From: Pedobacter sp. PAMC26386
Lineage (GTDB): Bacteria > Bacteroidota > Bacteroidia > Sphingobacteriales > Sphingobacteriaceae
NCBI GenBank assembly: GCA_014302835.1
Contig: CP060294.1
Span: 1,922,001-1,986,000 of the forward strand
Length of the DNA: 64,000 bases
Reading direction: 5' to 3'
This document shows positions 9,479 to 18,554 of this stretch, piece after piece; within the stretch, counting starts at the first letter, position 1, and each line of letters opens with the position of its first letter. A program made the translations under genes and the position numbers. The notes beneath the pieces were generated by a model. The model was not told where the DNA came from. It worked only from the letters and a program-made list of their open reading frames with translations, and searched no databases.

Positions 9479-10390
9479 CTAAACCGTGAATGTAACCCCT
9501 TCAAGGGCCAGCTCCGTCTTTTCAAAAACCTCTTGAGCCTCCTCTAACAGCGGCGATAGCGCCTTATATCTCGAAGAAAAGTGACCAATGATCAAATGAC
9601 CAGCCCCAATCTCCTTCGCCACCATACCCGCCTGTAAAGCCGTAGTATGGTGCGTCACATTTGCCCTTTCCAACATATCATGCATAAACGTAGCCTCATG
9701 ATACAAAAGCGTACAACCCATAATAGTTTCCAAGTAACTGCCATCTGCCATTGTATCCGAGCAATAGCAATAACTTTTCGGCGTATCCGAATCAATCGTA
9801 TATGCATCATTCAATATAACCCTGCCACCAGGCAGAGTCAAATCCATTCCTTTCTTCAGCAACTGGTAATACTCCTGAGGAACATTATCTTCCTCCAGCT
9901 TCTCGACCAAGACCTTCCTTAAACGCTTCTTCTCCGTAAACTTGAATCCAGTACAAGGAATCCGGTGATTCAATATAATCGTTTCAACCGTCACATCCTG
10001 ATTCTCGAAAATCACCCTTGGTTCATCTGCCACAATCGGGCAAAACTCAATCTCAAACTTCAAATTCGTTTCCGAATATCTGAACTGGATCTCCAGAATC
10101 TCCATCATCGCTGCGGGAGCAAAAATCTGGAAAGGCTTAATCCGGCCATTAAGATTCATTGTAGACAATAAGCCCACTAAACCAAAATAATGATCTCCAT
10201 GAAGATGACTGATAAAAGCTACGTCGATTTTACTCGCTTTAAAGCCAAATCTGATTAACTGCTGCTGAGTACCCTCACCGCAGTCAATCAGATAAAACTT
10301 GTCTTTACAATTTAAAAGCTGTGCTGTTGGATTTCTATTAAAAACAGGAGTAGCAGAACTACTTCCTAAAATGGTAACCTCAAACTTCAT
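9479..10390 (-). CDS. rnz: ribonuclease Z
   Basis: This metallo-beta-lactamase-fold endonuclease trims the 3' end of tRNA precursors. The zinc motif HLHGDH is at residues 62-67, and NHRIPCTGF, CSDT, YHEATF and GHFSSRY further on complete the Elac-type pattern. The length of 303 residues is normal for the short form. Its ATG overlaps the STAS gene stop as TAATG, indicating translational coupling. Confidence 0.94.
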   Translation of the reverse strand: MKFEVTILGSSSATPVFNRNPTAQLLNCKDKFYLIDCGEGTQQQLIRFGFKASKIDVAFISHLHGDHYFGLVGLLSTMNLNGRIKPFQIFAPAAMMEILEIQFRYSETNLKFEIEFCPIVADEPRVIFENQDVTVETIILNHRIPCTGFKFTEKKRLRKVLVEKLEEDNVPQEYYQLLKKGMDLTLPGGRVILNDAYTIDSDTPKSYCYCSDTMADGSYLETIMGCTLLYHEATFMHDMLERANVTHHTTALQAGMVAKEIGAGHLIIGHFSSRYKALSPLLEEAQEVFEKTELALEGVTFTV

Positions 10391-10779
10391 TAATTTTTCT
10401 GATCAAAGCTCCCTAACAATTCCTTCTCTATTTCTTCCATGAAGATCAAATCTTCCGCCTCATCAAGGTTGCCCACAATGTTAAGTGACTGGTCAATTGA
10501 AGACATCTCCAATAATTTAGAAATACACTCCGATACCCCCGAAACAATGAATAATCCATTTGCCCTTTTACAGAGTCTGTCCCCCACCAGAAGGCAGCTA
10601 AGATCCTGTGAATCGTCACAATCATTCACCATTGACAGATCAAGAACGATATTACAATATCCTTCAGCATTCAATAAAATGAATTCAGATTTCAATCTGG
10701 GCGTATTGTCAGTAGTCAGCTTAATTTCATCAAGCCTCATTGTGACATACTTTTCGTGTTTATCTACTGAAAATTTCAT
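10390..10779 (-). CDS. STAS-domain protein (anti-sigma factor antagonist type)
   Basis: This 129-residue protein is built around one STAS domain. Conserved features are the strand CNIVLDLSMV followed by CDDSQDLSCLLVGDRL, where anti-sigma antagonists carry a phosphorylatable serine or threonine. Partner kinases or phosphatases are not nearby. It is the first gene of a pair with rnz, with a one-base overlap. Why a STAS protein is coupled to a tRNA nuclease is unknown. Confidence 0.75.
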   Translation of the reverse strand: MKFSVDKHEKYVTMRLDEIKLTTDNTPRLKSEFILLNAEGYCNIVLDLSMVNDCDDSQDLSCLLVGDRLCKRANGLFIVSGVSECISKLLEMSSIDQSLNIVGNLDEAEDLIFMEEIEKELLGSFDQKN

Positions 10780-10815
10780 AACATCCCCCCTTTTTTAATA
10801 TAACAAATTAATAAT

Positions 10816-11769
10816 TTAATTTGATAAAAGTGTATTCAAGCTACCCAAAACATTTCCCTCAATTCTATTCAGAATATCGTCCTGCTCATTCTTAACAAAC
10901 TGATCACCAGTTATCTGCTCATACAGTTCAATATAACGCTCAGAAATAGAAGCAATAATTTCAGGAGTCATTGCTGGAATCACCTGTCCGTCTTTACCCT
11001 GAAAACCATTCTCAATTAACCACTTTCTTACAAACTCTTTTGAAAGCTGTTTCTGTGGCGTATTTTCAGCCTGGCGTGCTTCATAACCCTCCGCATAAAA
11101 ATAACGCGAAGAATCTGGCGTATGGATCTCATCAATCAAATAGATTTCATCACCAACCTTACCAAACTCATACTTTGTATCTACCAGGATCAGCCCACGC
11201 TCTGCAGCCATTTCTGTTCCTCTTTTATACAATGCATGCGTATAGTTTTCCAATTGATCATAATCAAAAATCGAAACTATTCCCTTCGCTAAAATATCTT
11301 CTCTCGAAATATCCTCATCATGCCCTACAGACGCTTTTGTTGTCGGCGTAATAATTGGATGAGGCAATTTATCATTTTCCTTTAGCCCCTCAGGAAGTGT
11401 TACACCGCATACGCTTCTTCTCCCCGCACTATATTCTCTCCACGCATGACCTGCAAGGTAGCCCCTGATTACCATTTCTACTTTAAAAGGCTCACAGATC
11501 CGGCCGATAGTCACCATTTCATCAGGTACAGCAATCACCCAGTTCTGAACGATATCAGCCGTAGCCTTTAAAAATTTAGCTCCAATCTGATTCAAAACCT
11601 GTCCTTTGAAAGGAATCGCCTCTGGCAAAACCACATCAAAAGCAGAAATTCTGTCTGTTACTACCATAGCCATCAAACGATGATCAATAGTATACACATC
11701 ACGCACCTTACCCTTGTAAAAACTACTCTGTTTAGGAAAATTAAAATTTGTTTCTTTAATTGCTTTCAT
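10816..11769 (-). CDS. purC: phosphoribosylaminoimidazole-succinocarboxamide synthase (SAICAR synthetase)
   Basis: This purine-biosynthesis enzyme joins CAIR and aspartate with ATP. The N-terminus carries [11 protein letters not shown] and the body [37 protein letters not shown] and VDTKYEFGK, all typical of the 300-residue bacterial or yeast-like form. It lies 34 bases after the PhoH-like start region on the same strand. Confidence 0.95.
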   Translation of the reverse strand: MKAIKETNFNFPKQSSFYKGKVRDVYTIDHRLMAMVVTDRISAFDVVLPEAIPFKGQVLNQIGAKFLKATADIVQNWVIAVPDEMVTIGRICEPFKVEMVIRGYLAGHAWREYSAGRRSVCGVTLPEGLKENDKLPHPIITPTTKASVGHDEDISREDILAKGIVSIFDYDQLENYTHALYKRGTEMAAERGLILVDTKYEFGKVGDEIYLIDEIHTPDSSRYFYAEGYEARQAENTPQKQLSKEFVRKWLIENGFQGKDGQVIPAMTPEIIASISERYIELYEQITGDQFVKNEQDDILNRIEGNVLGSLNTLLSN

Positions 11770-11803
11770 GTTGTTGATGGATCACATCAATTATTGTTAA
11801 AAA

Positions 11804-12775
11804 TTACTGTATATCTCCGTATGCTTTCAATATCCTTTTCACCAGCTTGTGTCTTACCACATCCTCTCCCGTAAGATAAATAATCTCAATACCAGGAATA
11901 TCATCCAGGATACGCAAAGCATTATGCAGCCCGGACATTTGTTTCTTTGGTAAATCGATCTGCGTCACGTCACCCGTTACGATAAACTTCGCAGAAGGCC
12001 CCATACGCGTTAAAAACATCTTAAGCTGCAAATCTGTTGAATTCTGCGCTTCGTCCAAAATTACGAAACAATTATCCAAAGTACGGCCACGCATAAACGC
12101 AAGCGGCGCAATTTCAATTGTTCTGTTCTCCAGGTACAACTTCAGCTTTTCTGCCGGAATCATATCATCAAGCGCATCATACAAAGGGCGAAGATAAGGA
12201 TCTACTTTCTCTTTCAAGTCACCAGGTAAAAACCCAAGACTCTCCCCTGCCTCTACAGCTGGTCTGGTCAGGATAATTCTTTTAATCTCTTTATTCTTCA
12301 ATGCTCTGACAGCAAGTGCTACCGCTGTATATGTTTTCCCCGTACCGGCAGGGCCGATAGCAAAAAGCACATCATTTTTCAAAATACTGTCTACCATCCT
12401 GCGCTGATTAGCAGTTCTGGCCTTAATCATCACACCGTTATTGCCGAAAACAATAACCTCACCCCCTCCACCATTATTCACTTTTTCAGGTGCAGCATCA
12501 GCACCATAAGAATCTGCGTTATATTTAAACGCTAAAATTGATTCAATATCACCAGGACTTAATGAGCCATATTGCTCCAAATGCCCGATCAATTTACCAA
12601 ACTTCTTTTCAAAGAGTTTCTGTTCACCTTCATCCCCTAACACCTTCACTTCATTGCCTCTGGCAACTACCTTCAGTTTAGGAAACGCATGTTTAATCAA
12701 CTCGTAATGCTCGTTGTTCGCACCCCAGAATTGTACCGGATCTACTGTTTCTAATGTTAGCTTAAGTTCGTTCAA
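11804..12775 (-). CDS. PhoH-family ATPase
   Basis: This cytoplasmic P-loop ATPase has a Walker A motif GPAGTGKT at residues 141-148 and the DExx-like motif ILDEAQN. The family's role, probably RNA-related, is poorly defined. The N-terminal KH-like segment (about 1-90) is usual. The likely start is TTG (12775), because the family's N-terminus aligns from NELKLTLETV and no ATG lies nearby. purC lies downstream on the same strand. Confidence 0.9.
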   Translation of the reverse strand: MNELKLTLETVDPVQFWGANNEHYELIKHAFPKLKVVARGNEVKVLGDEGEQKLFEKKFGKLIGHLEQYGSLSPGDIESILAFKYNADSYGADAAPEKVNNGGGGEVIVFGNNGVMIKARTANQRRMVDSILKNDVLFAIGPAGTGKTYTAVALAVRALKNKEIKRIILTRPAVEAGESLGFLPGDLKEKVDPYLRPLYDALDDMIPAEKLKLYLENRTIEIAPLAFMRGRTLDNCFVILDEAQNSTDLQLKMFLTRMGPSAKFIVTGDVTQIDLPKKQMSGLHNALRILDDIPGIEIIYLTGEDVVRHKLVKRILKAYGDIQ

Positions 12776-12876
12776 AATATTGTTTTTTAGATAGGAGTGT
12801 ATATTTTGATATAAAAATTGAATATTTGTAGCGCTTTACCGCATACGCAAGAATAAGAATAAATATTCAATTTTTA

Positions 12877-13656
12877 ATGGCCATTATCACTTTAACAACA
12901 GATTTAGGATCCAAAGATTTTTATCAGGCTGCACTGAAAGGCAGTATCCTGACGATCTTACCTACAGCTACTATTGTTGATATAACCCACGAAGTTCCAT
13001 CCTTCAATATTTCTTATGCAGCCTTCGTTTTAAAGAATGTTTACCACTATTTCCCTAAAGGCACTGTGCATCTGATAGGTATAGATTCAGTCTTCTCAGA
13101 AAACACAAAATATATCGGGCTAAAATACCAGGATCATTATTTTGTAGGCGCAGATAATGGAATCTTTTCTTTATTGTTTGACGGCAAACCCGACGAGGTT
13201 GTGGAGCTGAATATTATGCAGGATTTAAAATATTTACACTTTCCATTGGTAGATATTTTTGTTAAAGCCGCCATTCATCTGGCCAAAGGCGGTAAACTGA
13301 AGGACATTGGATTACCTACAGCAAATATTGAAGAAAAGATGCTCCTTAACCCTGTAATCGAGAAGGATATGATCAGAGGCAGTGTCATCTATATCGATAC
13401 TTTCTGTAATGTGATCACCAATATCACTAAAGAATTATTTATCAAAATTCAGCGTAACCGAGATTTCACCCTCTTTTTCCGAAAGAGTGAGACCATTACC
13501 CAGCTGAGCTGGCATTACAACGAAGTTTCTGAAGGAGAAAAGCTATGCCTCTTTGGAATTAGTAATCATTTGGAAATTGCAATTAACAAAGGCAAAGCAA
13601 GCGGTCTGCTGGGTTTACACCTTGGCGATATCGTCCGCATCCAGTTTCATCCATAA
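12877..13656 (+). CDS. SAM hydroxide adenosyltransferase (DUF62 / chlorinase-fold)
   Basis: The family hydrolyses S-adenosylmethionine to adenosine and methionine. Conserved stretches are ITLTTDLGSKDFYQAALKG at the N-terminus, DITHEVPSFNISYAAFVL and VGADNGIFSLL. The length of 259 residues is typical. It is transcribed divergently from the PhoH-like gene across about 100 bases. Confidence 0.9.
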   Translation: MAIITLTTDLGSKDFYQAALKGSILTILPTATIVDITHEVPSFNISYAAFVLKNVYHYFPKGTVHLIGIDSVFSENTKYIGLKYQDHYFVGADNGIFSLLFDGKPDEVVELNIMQDLKYLHFPLVDIFVKAAIHLAKGGKLKDIGLPTANIEEKMLLNPVIEKDMIRGSVIYIDTFCNVITNITKELFIKIQRNRDFTLFFRKSETITQLSWHYNEVSEGEKLCLFGISNHLEIAINKGKASGLLGLHLGDIVRIQFHP

Positions 13657-13724
13657 TTTGCTCCATTACCCTTTCTTATTCACGATAAGGCATAGATTTT
13701 GCTTTACCTACTAAAATAAACAAA

Positions 13725-14237
13725 ATGATTAGATCTCTCCTTTTATTTATCTGTTTAAGCAGCTCAATTAAAGCCTTAGCTGCACAAAATGACACATCCG
13801 CATACCAAACCCAACGTTTAAAAATAAACGCCCTACTCGCAGATCGAAGTGCCAAATTTGGCCAATATGATTTAAGCCTTAGTGCCAGGACAGGAATTTT
13901 TGGATTGCAAACGAAAAATGACCTTAAAAACTCCAATGAAATTCTACGCGGTATTATTCTCAATGACAACAATATTTTCAGAGAGCTTAAAATACTGATG
14001 AACTATAAAGATCAGGAAGTGCAGCAGGTCAATACCAATGCGACCAATAGCGCAAAGCGGATTGAAGCCTATATGCAAACGATAAAAAGACTACAAGATC
14101 AGAATGAAGAACTCAAAGCCAAAACAATAGACGTTGCAGGCAAAGAGAAAAAAGAAACTTATTCTATCATCTTTGCAATCATCATTGTTCTGGCGGGTGG
14201 ATTTTACTTTTACAACAAATACAGTAAAAAACCTTAA
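13725..14237 (+). CDS. hypothetical exported protein with C-terminal membrane anchor
   Basis: I do not recognise the family. A signal peptide (about 1-19) is followed by a polar region, a coiled-coil-like helix (about 85-140, with RIEAYMQTIKRLQDQNEELK) and one membrane segment near 147-165, followed by a short lysine-rich tail. This topology suggests a periplasmic protein tethered to the inner membrane. Its last bases overlap the convergent DUF1015 gene by four. Confidence 0.7.
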   Translation: MIRSLLLFICLSSSIKALAAQNDTSAYQTQRLKINALLADRSAKFGQYDLSLSARTGIFGLQTKNDLKNSNEILRGIILNDNNIFRELKILMNYKDQEVQQVNTNATNSAKRIEAYMQTIKRLQDQNEELKAKTIDVAGKEKKETYSIIFAIIIVLAGGFYFYNKYSKKP

Positions 14238-15436
14238 TCCTGAGTATCAATACAATAATTGGTTAAAATACCCACTAAAAACTTTGGCTCTATCCACGTA
14301 GATTTTGGCGGCATGGTTTTATTGGCATCAGCCACATTGATGATCTGCTCCACTGAAACTGCAAACAAGGTAAAAGCAACCGCATAAAGCTCATTGTCAA
14401 CCATTTTAACCAGCTCAGCTAAAGGAGTAATTCCACCTTCAAAAGTGATTCTGGCATTGGTGCGCGGATCTTCAATTCCCAAAACAGGCTCCAATAACTG
14501 ATTTTGCAAAATACTTACATCCAGCAATTCTACAGGATCATTCGCATCATAAGCATCCGGTTTCGGGAATAAAATATACCATTGAGAATCAAGGTACATC
14601 CCTATTTTATGCAGTTGATCCGGATCTACCGGTTGATCAGATTCTTCTAGGATGAAAGCCTTTTCAAGCCGAGCCAGAAAGCCCTGTTTATCTAATCCGT
14701 GAAGATCCCTGACTAACCTGTTGAACTGTAAAACCTTGATTTCGTCCGTATTCATAAATACAGTTGAAAAGAAGTCCATTTTAGACATTGCTGCCGCACG
14801 ATGATGACCATCAGCAATATAAACAGAGTCTATTTTTCCTATTTCGTTAGTGACGGTATTAATATCAGTTTCATCATCAATCAGCCACACCTTATGCCCG
14901 GTTAAGTCAGTAAACACAAAGTCAATCACTGGCAACTCCTTCAAATATTTTTTGGTCAGCAATTCTATTGCTTCCACAGGATGATAAGTAATCAGTACCG
15001 GGTTAGCGTCCAGACCAGTATGCTGAAGATAATCTGCCAGCTGCTTCTCTCTTCTTTCTACCGTCAGCTCATGCTTTTTGATGCTCCCATTCAGATAACT
15101 CTCCACATTACTTAATGTCCATAAACCAGTCTGAGTAAAACCATTACAAGTAACCTGGTAGATATAATAACAAGGACGGTTAACCGGAACCAATACCTTC
15201 CCATTCACGAAAGTGCTGAAGTTTTCCGCAATCTTACGATAGATTAAATCCTGATGCATATCACGCAGATAAGCATGGTCTAATGCCGGATTAATCAAAT
15301 GAAGAAAGCTGTAAGTATTTTCCGAGGCAATTAATTTCGCCTCACCTGTACTATAAAATTCTAATGGCCTTGTGACCACAGAAGACTGCAAATGTGCAGC
15401 AGGAATAAGCGCTGAAAAAGGCTTTACTAGAGGCAT
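14234..15436 (-). CDS. DUF1015-family protein in the serine operon
   Basis: DUF1015 proteins are often found next to serA and serC in Bacteroidota, but their activity is not established. The motif YIADGHHRAAA and the region from PLVKPFSALIP are characteristic. I place the start at the ATG at 15436 (400 residues). A longer reading from a TTG at 15487 would add 17 residues unlike the family and would run through a hairpin. It is the last gene of rpe-serC-serA-DUF1015 and converges on the small exported protein. Confidence 0.88.
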   Translation of the reverse strand: MPLVKPFSALIPAAHLQSSVVTRPLEFYSTGEAKLIASENTYSFLHLINPALDHAYLRDMHQDLIYRKIAENFSTFVNGKVLVPVNRPCYYIYQVTCNGFTQTGLWTLSNVESYLNGSIKKHELTVERREKQLADYLQHTGLDANPVLITYHPVEAIELLTKKYLKELPVIDFVFTDLTGHKVWLIDDETDINTVTNEIGKIDSVYIADGHHRAAAMSKMDFFSTVFMNTDEIKVLQFNRLVRDLHGLDKQGFLARLEKAFILEESDQPVDPDQLHKIGMYLDSQWYILFPKPDAYDANDPVELLDVSILQNQLLEPVLGIEDPRTNARITFEGGITPLAELVKMVDNELYAVAFTLFAVSVEQIINVADANKTMPPKSTWIEPKFLVGILTNYCIDTQD

Positions 15437-15450
15437 GAAACAGGAGTTAC

Positions 15451-15487
15451 TTGGTTTGGGACCGAAGATAATGAAATCCCAAACCAA
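15451..15487 (-). promoter_or_regulatory. hairpin between serA and the DUF1015 gene
   Basis: A perfect 11-bp stem (TTGGTTTGGGA and its complement, 15-base loop) lies in the 64-base gap between the serA stop and the DUF1015 start. No T-run follows, so it is more likely a stability or processing element than a terminator. Confidence 0.6.
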
Positions 15488-15500
15488 TTAACTTCTTTTT

Positions 15501-16451
15501 TTATTTTTTAAAGTGCGCGATAATTAATGAAGCTAATTCTTCACCAATACGCTCTTGTGCTTCGTTCGTTGCAGCACCAATATGAGGTGTTAACGAGATC
15601 TTAGGATGTTTTAAAATCGCTTCCAATGGAGTAGGCTCATTATCAAACACATCCAGACCAGCAAAAGCAACTTTTGCACTATCTAATGCATTAATTAAGG
15701 CTTGTTCATCAATTGTACCACCTCTTGAACAGTTCACCACACCTACACCAGGTTTCATCTGATCAAACTCAGCAGCACCTAATATCGGACGGTCAGCAAA
15801 TGGCGTATGTAAAGAGATGAAATCACTATTTTTGATCACTTCTTCCAGACTTACCGTTTTAACCGGGATATCAAGGCTTAAATCACCTTGAAACTTCAAA
15901 GTAAGTTTTCCATCAAACGGATAAAGATCATAAGCCAGCACATTCATACCCAAGCCTAAAGCTAGTGTAGCTGTTTCTCTGCCTATTCTGCCAAAACCAA
16001 TGATTCCTAAAGTTTTACCTCTAAGCTCAGTACCTTTAGCATAATCTTTTTTCAGTTTATTGAAATTTGTAGCTCCTTCAACCGGCATTTTGCGGTTAGC
16101 ATCCTGTAAGAAACGGATACCAGTAAATAAATGTGCAAACACCAATTCAGCAACAGATAAAGAAGACGCAGCAGGTGTATTTACCACCGCTCTGCCTTGC
16201 TCACGTGCATAATCAACATCGATATTGTCCATTCCTACCCCACCTCTGCCAATCAATTTCAAATTAGGACAGGCATCAATTACATCTTTACGAACTTTCG
16301 TTGCGCTTCTTACTGTGATTGCATCATAATTTTGCAGTGCTTCAATCAGTTTATCCTGAGCAACAGTTTCTGTATCTACAATAAAACCGGCTTCTTCTAA
16401 TAATCGTTTTCCGATAGGATCAATCCCATCGTTTGCAAGTATCTTAATCAT
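15501..16451 (-). CDS. serA: D-3-phosphoglycerate dehydrogenase, short form
   Basis: This NAD-dependent enzyme carries out the first step of serine synthesis. The Rossmann motif GKTLGIIGFGRIG and the catalytic regions VNCSRGGTIDEQAL and LTPHIGAAT are present. At 316 residues it lacks the C-terminal ACT and intervening domains of the long form, so feedback control by serine through ACT is not expected. It starts 6 bases after serC. Confidence 0.93.
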   Translation of the reverse strand: MIKILANDGIDPIGKRLLEEAGFIVDTETVAQDKLIEALQNYDAITVRSATKVRKDVIDACPNLKLIGRGGVGMDNIDVDYAREQGRAVVNTPAASSLSVAELVFAHLFTGIRFLQDANRKMPVEGATNFNKLKKDYAKGTELRGKTLGIIGFGRIGRETATLALGLGMNVLAYDLYPFDGKLTLKFQGDLSLDIPVKTVSLEEVIKNSDFISLHTPFADRPILGAAEFDQMKPGVGVVNCSRGGTIDEQALINALDSAKVAFAGLDVFDNEPTPLEAILKHPKISLTPHIGAATNEAQERIGEELASLIIAHFKK

Positions 16452-16457
16452 TAAATT

Positions 16458-17525
16458 CTATTTTTGGTGTTTCTCTGCAAAAACCTGCATCAATTCCACT
16501 AGTCTGTGTACACTTGTAATTGGTAAAGCATTGTAAATAGAAGCTCTGAATCCACCGACACTTCTATGTCCTTTAATACCTTCGATATCATTATCTTCCG
16601 CGAATTTCAGGAATGGTTTTTCCAGTTCAGGATCTTCCATTACGAAACAGATATTCATTCTTGAACGATCTTCTACTGCAGCAGTACCTTTAAATAAAGG
16701 ATTTCTGTCTATTTCAGTATATAAAGCATGTGCCTTAGCATTGTTCTCTTTTTCAATATCAGCAACACCTCCTTTAGATTTTAACCATCTCAGATTTAAC
16801 ATCGCTACATAGATTGCAAAAACAGGAGGTGTATTGTACATTGAACCACCTTCAACATGCACTTTGTAATCTAACATAGACGGGATTTTATTGGTTGTTT
16901 TACCCAAAATCTCATCTTTAACGATCACTAATGTAGAACCAGCAGGGCCGATATTTTTCTGCGCACCAGCATAGATCAGATCATATTTTGAAACGTCAAT
17001 TACACGGCTCATAATGTCTGATGACATATCACACACGATTGGCACTTTAGTTTCAGGCAAGCCGAACATTTCAGTCCCATAGATCGTGTTATTCGAAGTA
17101 CAGTGGAAATAAGTACTGTCTTCAGGAATCGTGTAACCTTTAGGAATATAATTAAAGTTAGCATCTTTCGAAGAAGCTACTACATTGGCAGAACCAAAGT
17201 TTTTCACTTCTTTAATTGCCTTATTTGCCCATACACCTGTTTCCAGGTAAGCAGCAGTCTGTCCTTCGCTCAATAAGTTCATCGGAACCATAGCAAACTG
17301 TAAACTTGCACCACCCTGTAAGAATAAAACAGAGTAACCTTCTGGCACATTTAACAACTCTTTAACCAATTTAACAGCTTCAGCTAGTACGGCCTCGAAC
17401 TCTGGTGTACGATGGGAAATCTCTAAAATCGATAATCCATCCTTAAAATCTAAAACGGCTTGCGACGCCTGTCTAAACACTTCCTGAGGTAAAATACAGG
17501 GACCTGCTCCAAAATTATGTCTCAT
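16458..17525 (-). CDS. serC: phosphoserine aminotransferase
   Basis: This PLP enzyme makes the second step of serine synthesis and also acts in vitamin B6 synthesis. The N-terminus [11 protein letters not shown], the region [16 protein letters not shown] and the PLP lysine in [12 protein letters not shown] are all present. The length of 355 residues is usual. It forms a tight operon with serA, with rpe 86 bases upstream. Confidence 0.95.
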   Translation of the reverse strand: MRHNFGAGPCILPQEVFRQASQAVLDFKDGLSILEISHRTPEFEAVLAEAVKLVKELLNVPEGYSVLFLQGGASLQFAMVPMNLLSEGQTAAYLETGVWANKAIKEVKNFGSANVVASSKDANFNYIPKGYTIPEDSTYFHCTSNNTIYGTEMFGLPETKVPIVCDMSSDIMSRVIDVSKYDLIYAGAQKNIGPAGSTLVIVKDEILGKTTNKIPSMLDYKVHVEGGSMYNTPPVFAIYVAMLNLRWLKSKGGVADIEKENNAKAHALYTEIDRNPLFKGTAAVEDRSRMNICFVMEDPELEKPFLKFAEDNDIEGIKGHRSVGGFRASIYNALPITSVHRLVELMQVFAEKHQK

Positions 17526-17611
17526 TTTATATGCTAATTAATTATTGTAAATGTAATTGTTTTATCCAAAAATTAGTTGGTTATTTGAAATTACTACCGA
17601 AAGGATAGGTT

Positions 17612-18286
17612 TTATATACTATGAATGGACGAAGCAGATTCACGCTTCATTGCAGCAATCATTTCCAGAGGAGATTCAGCACCAAAAATTGCATTTCCGG
17701 CTACGAAAACATCAGCACCTACAGCTAGTAAATCACCCAGGTTATCGATGCTTACCCCGCCATCCACTTCAATTAATAGTCCCGGATTTACCGCGGCCGC
17801 CATTGCTTTCAGTCTTCTGATTTTCAGTAAGGTATTTGGAATAAACTTTTGCCCGCCAAAACCCGGGTTAACAGACATCACCAGTACCATATCCAGTACC
17901 GGAAGAATATCAATCAGCAATTCTACAGGGGTATGCGGATTGAGTGCTACACAAGCCTTTGCTCCTGCCTTATGAATGGCCTGAACTGTTTTATTTAAAT
18001 GTACACAAGCTTCATAATGCACCGTAATCATATCCGCACCAGCATTAACAAACTGTTCAATATACTGATCAGGATTTACAATCATTAAATGGACATCCAG
18101 AGGTTTCTGAGCATATCTTTTAATAGCTTCCATTACTGGAAAACCAAAAGAGATATTAGGCACAAATATACCATCCATAATGTCTACATGAAACCAATCA
18201 GCCCCGCTGGAATTAATCATTTCTACGTCGCGTTGTAAATTGGCAAAATCAGCAGAGAGTACAGAGGGGGCAATCAGGTGTTTCAT
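17612..18286 (-). CDS. rpe: ribulose-phosphate 3-epimerase
   Basis: This TIM-barrel metalloenzyme of the pentose phosphate pathway begins IAPSVLSADFANL. It has HVDIMDGIFVPNISFG, DVHLMI, MSVNPGFGGQKFI and EVDGGVS. The length of 224 residues is normal. It precedes serC on the same strand. Confidence 0.95.
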   Translation of the reverse strand: MKHLIAPSVLSADFANLQRDVEMINSSGADWFHVDIMDGIFVPNISFGFPVMEAIKRYAQKPLDVHLMIVNPDQYIEQFVNAGADMITVHYEACVHLNKTVQAIHKAGAKACVALNPHTPVELLIDILPVLDMVLVMSVNPGFGGQKFIPNTLLKIRRLKAMAAAVNPGLLIEVDGGVSIDNLGDLLAVGADVFVAGNAIFGAESPLEMIAAMKRESASSIHSI

Positions 18287-18554
18287 GTGTTCTAATTGTG
18301 GTGATATTGATGACGTAAATATAAAAAAATAACCCGTTTATAGCGCAGATTCGGGGAGATAAAAGGTATGTTCAATCAAATATATAGTTAACAAAACACC
18401 CTATCAATTACGATATTGCACACTAGCTGTCCGTTTCCGATCAGTTTTAGACCAATAAAAGTTCATAATCGTTGTTTATCCTATCAAAAATCAGTAATAT
18501 AGGTAATGGCATACATTTAGCTTCTGGCCTCCATGAATAACAACACCAAATCAC

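Noticed and set aside
15437..15487. Longer DUF1015 start at TTG 15487
   Set aside because: The added 17 residues do not resemble the family and are encoded by a perfect hairpin; ATG 15436 fits better.
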